Assembly (NCBI GenBank): GCA_947457605.1
Contig: CANGWP010000012.1
Coordinates: 1-24,743, forward strand
Reading direction: 5' to 3'
Origin: Bdellovibrionales bacterium
GTDB lineage: Bacteria; Bdellovibrionota; UBA1018; CAIMNF01
DNA: 24,743 bases
Part shown: positions 23,040-24,743 of the stretch, one piece after another
Layout: every line of letters starts with the position of its first letter
How positions within the stretch are numbered: the first letter of the stretch is position 1
Made by a program: the position numbers and the translations under genes
The notes under the pieces: generated by a model
The model's database searches: none
What the model saw: only the letters and a program-made list of their open reading frames with translations
What the model was told of the DNA's origin: nothing

Positions 23040-23771
23040 ATGCTTCCCGGAATTTCCTCATTGCAACTGTTTTCCTTTAGTCTGGTCTTGCTGGCAAACT
23101 CAGTGGCATCAGCTGCCCCCGTGAAGCCGATTGTGGAAGATTCAAGATTGAGCCATGCCCGTGAGCTCCTCGGAAAGTCGTTCAAAAGAAAAGTGATCCG
23201 AAAGGCAACGCGCGAGAACGGAGAGGTGGACGTTTCGGATTTCGTTTTGGAGACCACCAAAGTACTTTTGCCAAAAAAAGGGAGAGCATCTGCCGAAAAA
23301 ATTGCGTTTGCAATTCTGGATGCAGCTGAGGAGTTTTCTCTTGATCCGGTATTTTTGATGGCGGTGATTCAAAATGAAAGCAGCTTTGACCCGAGCATGC
23401 GCGGACTCGCCGGTGAAATAGGGCTCATGCAGATTCTCCCGCGGACCGCGAAGTGGATCGCGGATCTTTATAAAATCGAGTACCGCGGGGACAAGTCCCT
23501 TCTGGATCCTGCACAGAATATCTGGATCGGAGCAGCACTGATGGACAAGCTCCGGCATCAGTTCGATTCCGAGGGCAGGCTCTACGTTTCAGCGTACAAT
23601 GTGGGTCCAAAAAAACTGCGGATGTTGATCGGGATGAATAAAAATCCGAAGATTTATGTGCTTGCGGTGATGAAGCGTTACCTTGCGCTTTATGATGGAT
23701 TCAAGTCCAAAGGGGACCTTAGGGTGCTCAGCCAGAAGGCAAGATCCAACGTACTTCAAATCACAAATTAA
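23040..23771 (+). CDS. Periplasmic lytic transglycosylase (SLT domain)
   Basis: The 243-residue precursor has a signal peptide (MLPGISSLQLFSFSLVLLAN, cleavage likely after ASA at about 25). A charged linker at 30-85 precedes an SLT (MltE/Slt70-type) domain from about 90. The catalytic Glu113 is in VIQNESSFDP; GLMQILPRTA at 128-137 and AYNVGP at 185-190 complete the three family motifs. It cleaves the glycan strands of peptidoglycan with formation of anhydro-muramyl ends. There is no lipobox Cys, so it is probably soluble in the periplasm. ATG 23040 is the first start giving a clean signal peptide. Its TAA overlaps the stop of the convergent phosphoesterase gene (TTAA). Confidence 0.92.
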   Translation: MLPGISSLQLFSFSLVLLANSVASAAPVKPIVEDSRLSHARELLGKSFKRKVIRKATRENGEVDVSDFVLETTKVLLPKKGRASAEKIAFAILDAAEEFSLDPVFLMAVIQNESSFDPSMRGLAGEIGLMQILPRTAKWIADLYKIEYRGDKSLLDPAQNIWIGAALMDKLRHQFDSEGRLYVSAYNVGPKKLRMLIGMNKNPKIYVLAVMKRYLALYDGFKSKGDLRVLSQKARSNVLQITN

Positions 23772-24743
23772 GAACTCATTCGAATCATCTCAAGTGTGGT
23801 GATCTCACCGTCGGTTCCAAGGCGCAGTGGCGGACCCCAAAATCCCGTGCCGTGGCTTACGTAAACCTGGAGATCCTGAAGGCGTCCAAGGCCTCCTGGA
23901 TGAAGATAGATGCCCCTGACCACCCAGTTCCACGGAAAGAATTGTCCGCCGTGGGTATGTCCCGAGAGTTGGATATGGTAGGGATGCTGAGCCGCTTGCT
24001 TTGCGATCTGGGGTTGGTGTGCAAGCAGGATCCGGAGTGATGAAGTCAAATCGGGATCCGGAATCCTTGGCACTTCCCCGCCAAAATACTTTGCCGCGGG
24101 ATCCGTCACTCCGCCGATGTAGATTTTTTTGCCGGATACCTCCAGGGTGACGCCCTCGTTGAGCAGGGGAGTGAAGCCGATCCTCCGGATTGCCTCAATC
24201 GATTTTTCCGCAACCCAATAGCACTCATGATTGCCAAGCACGAAAAAGACTCCAAGGCGAGCCTTGAGGCGGGAAAGTTCCTCGAGCTCTGCGGAAAGAA
24301 GTGAGGGAGAGCCATCAATGATATCCCCGGTTAGTACGAGCAGATCGGGTGAGAGTTCCAGAGCTTTGTCCATGATGGATCGAATGCGAGGGAGGTCGGG
24401 ACCCGTTCCGAGATGCAGGTCACTCAATTGCACGATTCGCAGACCCTCGAGTTCGTTCGGGAGTTCCGGAATTTGAATCCTAACCTTTGGTGTTGTGATT
24501 CTGAAGCGGGCATTGAAGGATCCCCGGATCAGGCAGCCAAGGGAGAGGAGGAGGATGGTGGCGATTGCGGAGTTTGAGTAGAGGGCTTCCCTGGAAGATC
24601 CGCTCCAGGCGAGGAGGATCCCTCCCAGATCGCGCAGGATCGTGAAGGTGAAAAGGAAGCTGATGACACCCATCCCGGCGAATGCGAACTTTTGTAGGGA
24701 GCGCTCGAATTTCAAATCCGCATCTGCGGCACTTCGGAAAAAA
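23768..24743 (-). CDS. Membrane-anchored metallophosphoesterase (YaeI/YkuE-like), probably 5' truncated
   Basis: A calcineurin-like phosphoesterase domain follows two N-terminal membrane helices (about 10-35 and 48-63, numbered from the TTG at 24715). The metal-site motifs are complete and in order: VQLSDLHLG (Asp99, His101), LVLTGDIIDG (Asp131), VLGNHE, LAHQP and LSGHTHGGQ. The family hydrolyses phosphoester bonds, in some members of lipid precursors such as UDP-diacylglucosamine, but the substrate here is not clear. The frame stays open to the window edge, and the TTG at 24715 has no ribosome site, so the true start is probably outside and further membrane helices may be missing. The stop is shared with the convergent lytic transglycosylase gene. 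Confidence 0.88.
   Translation of the reverse strand, partial: FFRSAADADLKFERSLQKFAFAGMGVISFLFTFTILRDLGGILLAWSGSSREALYSNSAIATILLLSLGCLIRGSFNARFRITTPKVRIQIPELPNELEGLRIVQLSDLHLGTGPDLPRIRSIMDKALELSPDLLVLTGDIIDGSPSLLSAELEELSRLKARLGVFFVLGNHECYWVAEKSIEAIRRIGFTPLLNEGVTLEVSGKKIYIGGVTDPAAKYFGGEVPRIPDPDLTSSLRILLAHQPQIAKQAAQHPYHIQLSGHTHGGQFFPWNWVVRGIYLHPGGLGRLQDLQVYVSHGTGFWGPPLRLGTDGEITTLEMIRMSS

Noticed and set aside
1..24743. tRNA or rRNA genes, CRISPR arrays, insertion sequences or attachment sites
   Set aside because: No cloverleaf, regular repeat-spacer pattern, transposase motif or flanking direct repeats were seen by eye.

Overview
The window (24.7 kb, about 50% GC by eye, densely coded, no RNA genes seen) looks like a chromosomal segment of a Gram-negative 'deltaproteobacterial' relative. 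Bdellovibrionota is the best guess and Myxococcota the alternative. The reasons are an ExbB/ExbD operon that also encodes a myxobacterial-type outer-membrane barrel, two periplasmic TPR proteins and an FHA-TonB fusion, together with PilZ proteins. No ribosomal or other taxonomic marker is present, so the assignment is an inference.

Layout. (1) 1-408: tail of a SAM-dependent methyltransferase. (2) 442-6786, minus strand: a tightly packed six-gene unit, transcribed mmsA, URC1-type GTP cyclohydrolase II homologue, URC4 (DUF1688), uracil phosphoribosyltransferase, uridine kinase, HI0933-type flavoprotein. This is recognisable as the core of the URC uracil-catabolic pathway, with a CoA-acylating semialdehyde dehydrogenase at the head and an unexplained flavoprotein at the tail. 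(3) 6846-8727, minus: a WaaE-like glycosyltransferase, a small lysine-rich exported protein and a PilZ protein. (4) 8914-17632, minus: an eight-gene Glt/Agl-like trans-envelope machine behind a good sigma70-type promoter: OM barrel, ExbB, ExbD, ExbD, TPR, large TPR, small exported protein, FHA-TM-TonB-like protein, ending at a 12-bp-stem terminator. (5) 17746-20378, minus: selD, mnmH and an exported PPC/DUF296 protein, a selenium-modification operon with an odd last member. (6) 20502-21668, plus: a DoxX membrane protein and a REC-PilZ response regulator, which converges on and overlaps a soluble GAF histidine kinase (21643-22884, minus). (7) 23040-24743: a lytic transglycosylase (plus) sharing its stop with a convergent membrane metallophosphoesterase that runs off the window.

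Working together: region 2 would salvage or degrade uracil and uridine (Udk and Upp make UMP; URC1 and URC4 open the pyrimidine; MmsA would pass a C3 semialdehyde to acetyl-CoA). Region 4 would use the proton motive force through ExbBD to move or energise a periplasm-spanning complex. The two PilZ proteins and the kinase/regulator pair nearby are candidate controllers, but that link is only positional. The main candidates for something new are the URC operon with its extra flavoprotein, the small conserved-looking protein of the Glt-like operon, and the exported PPC protein linked to selenium genes.
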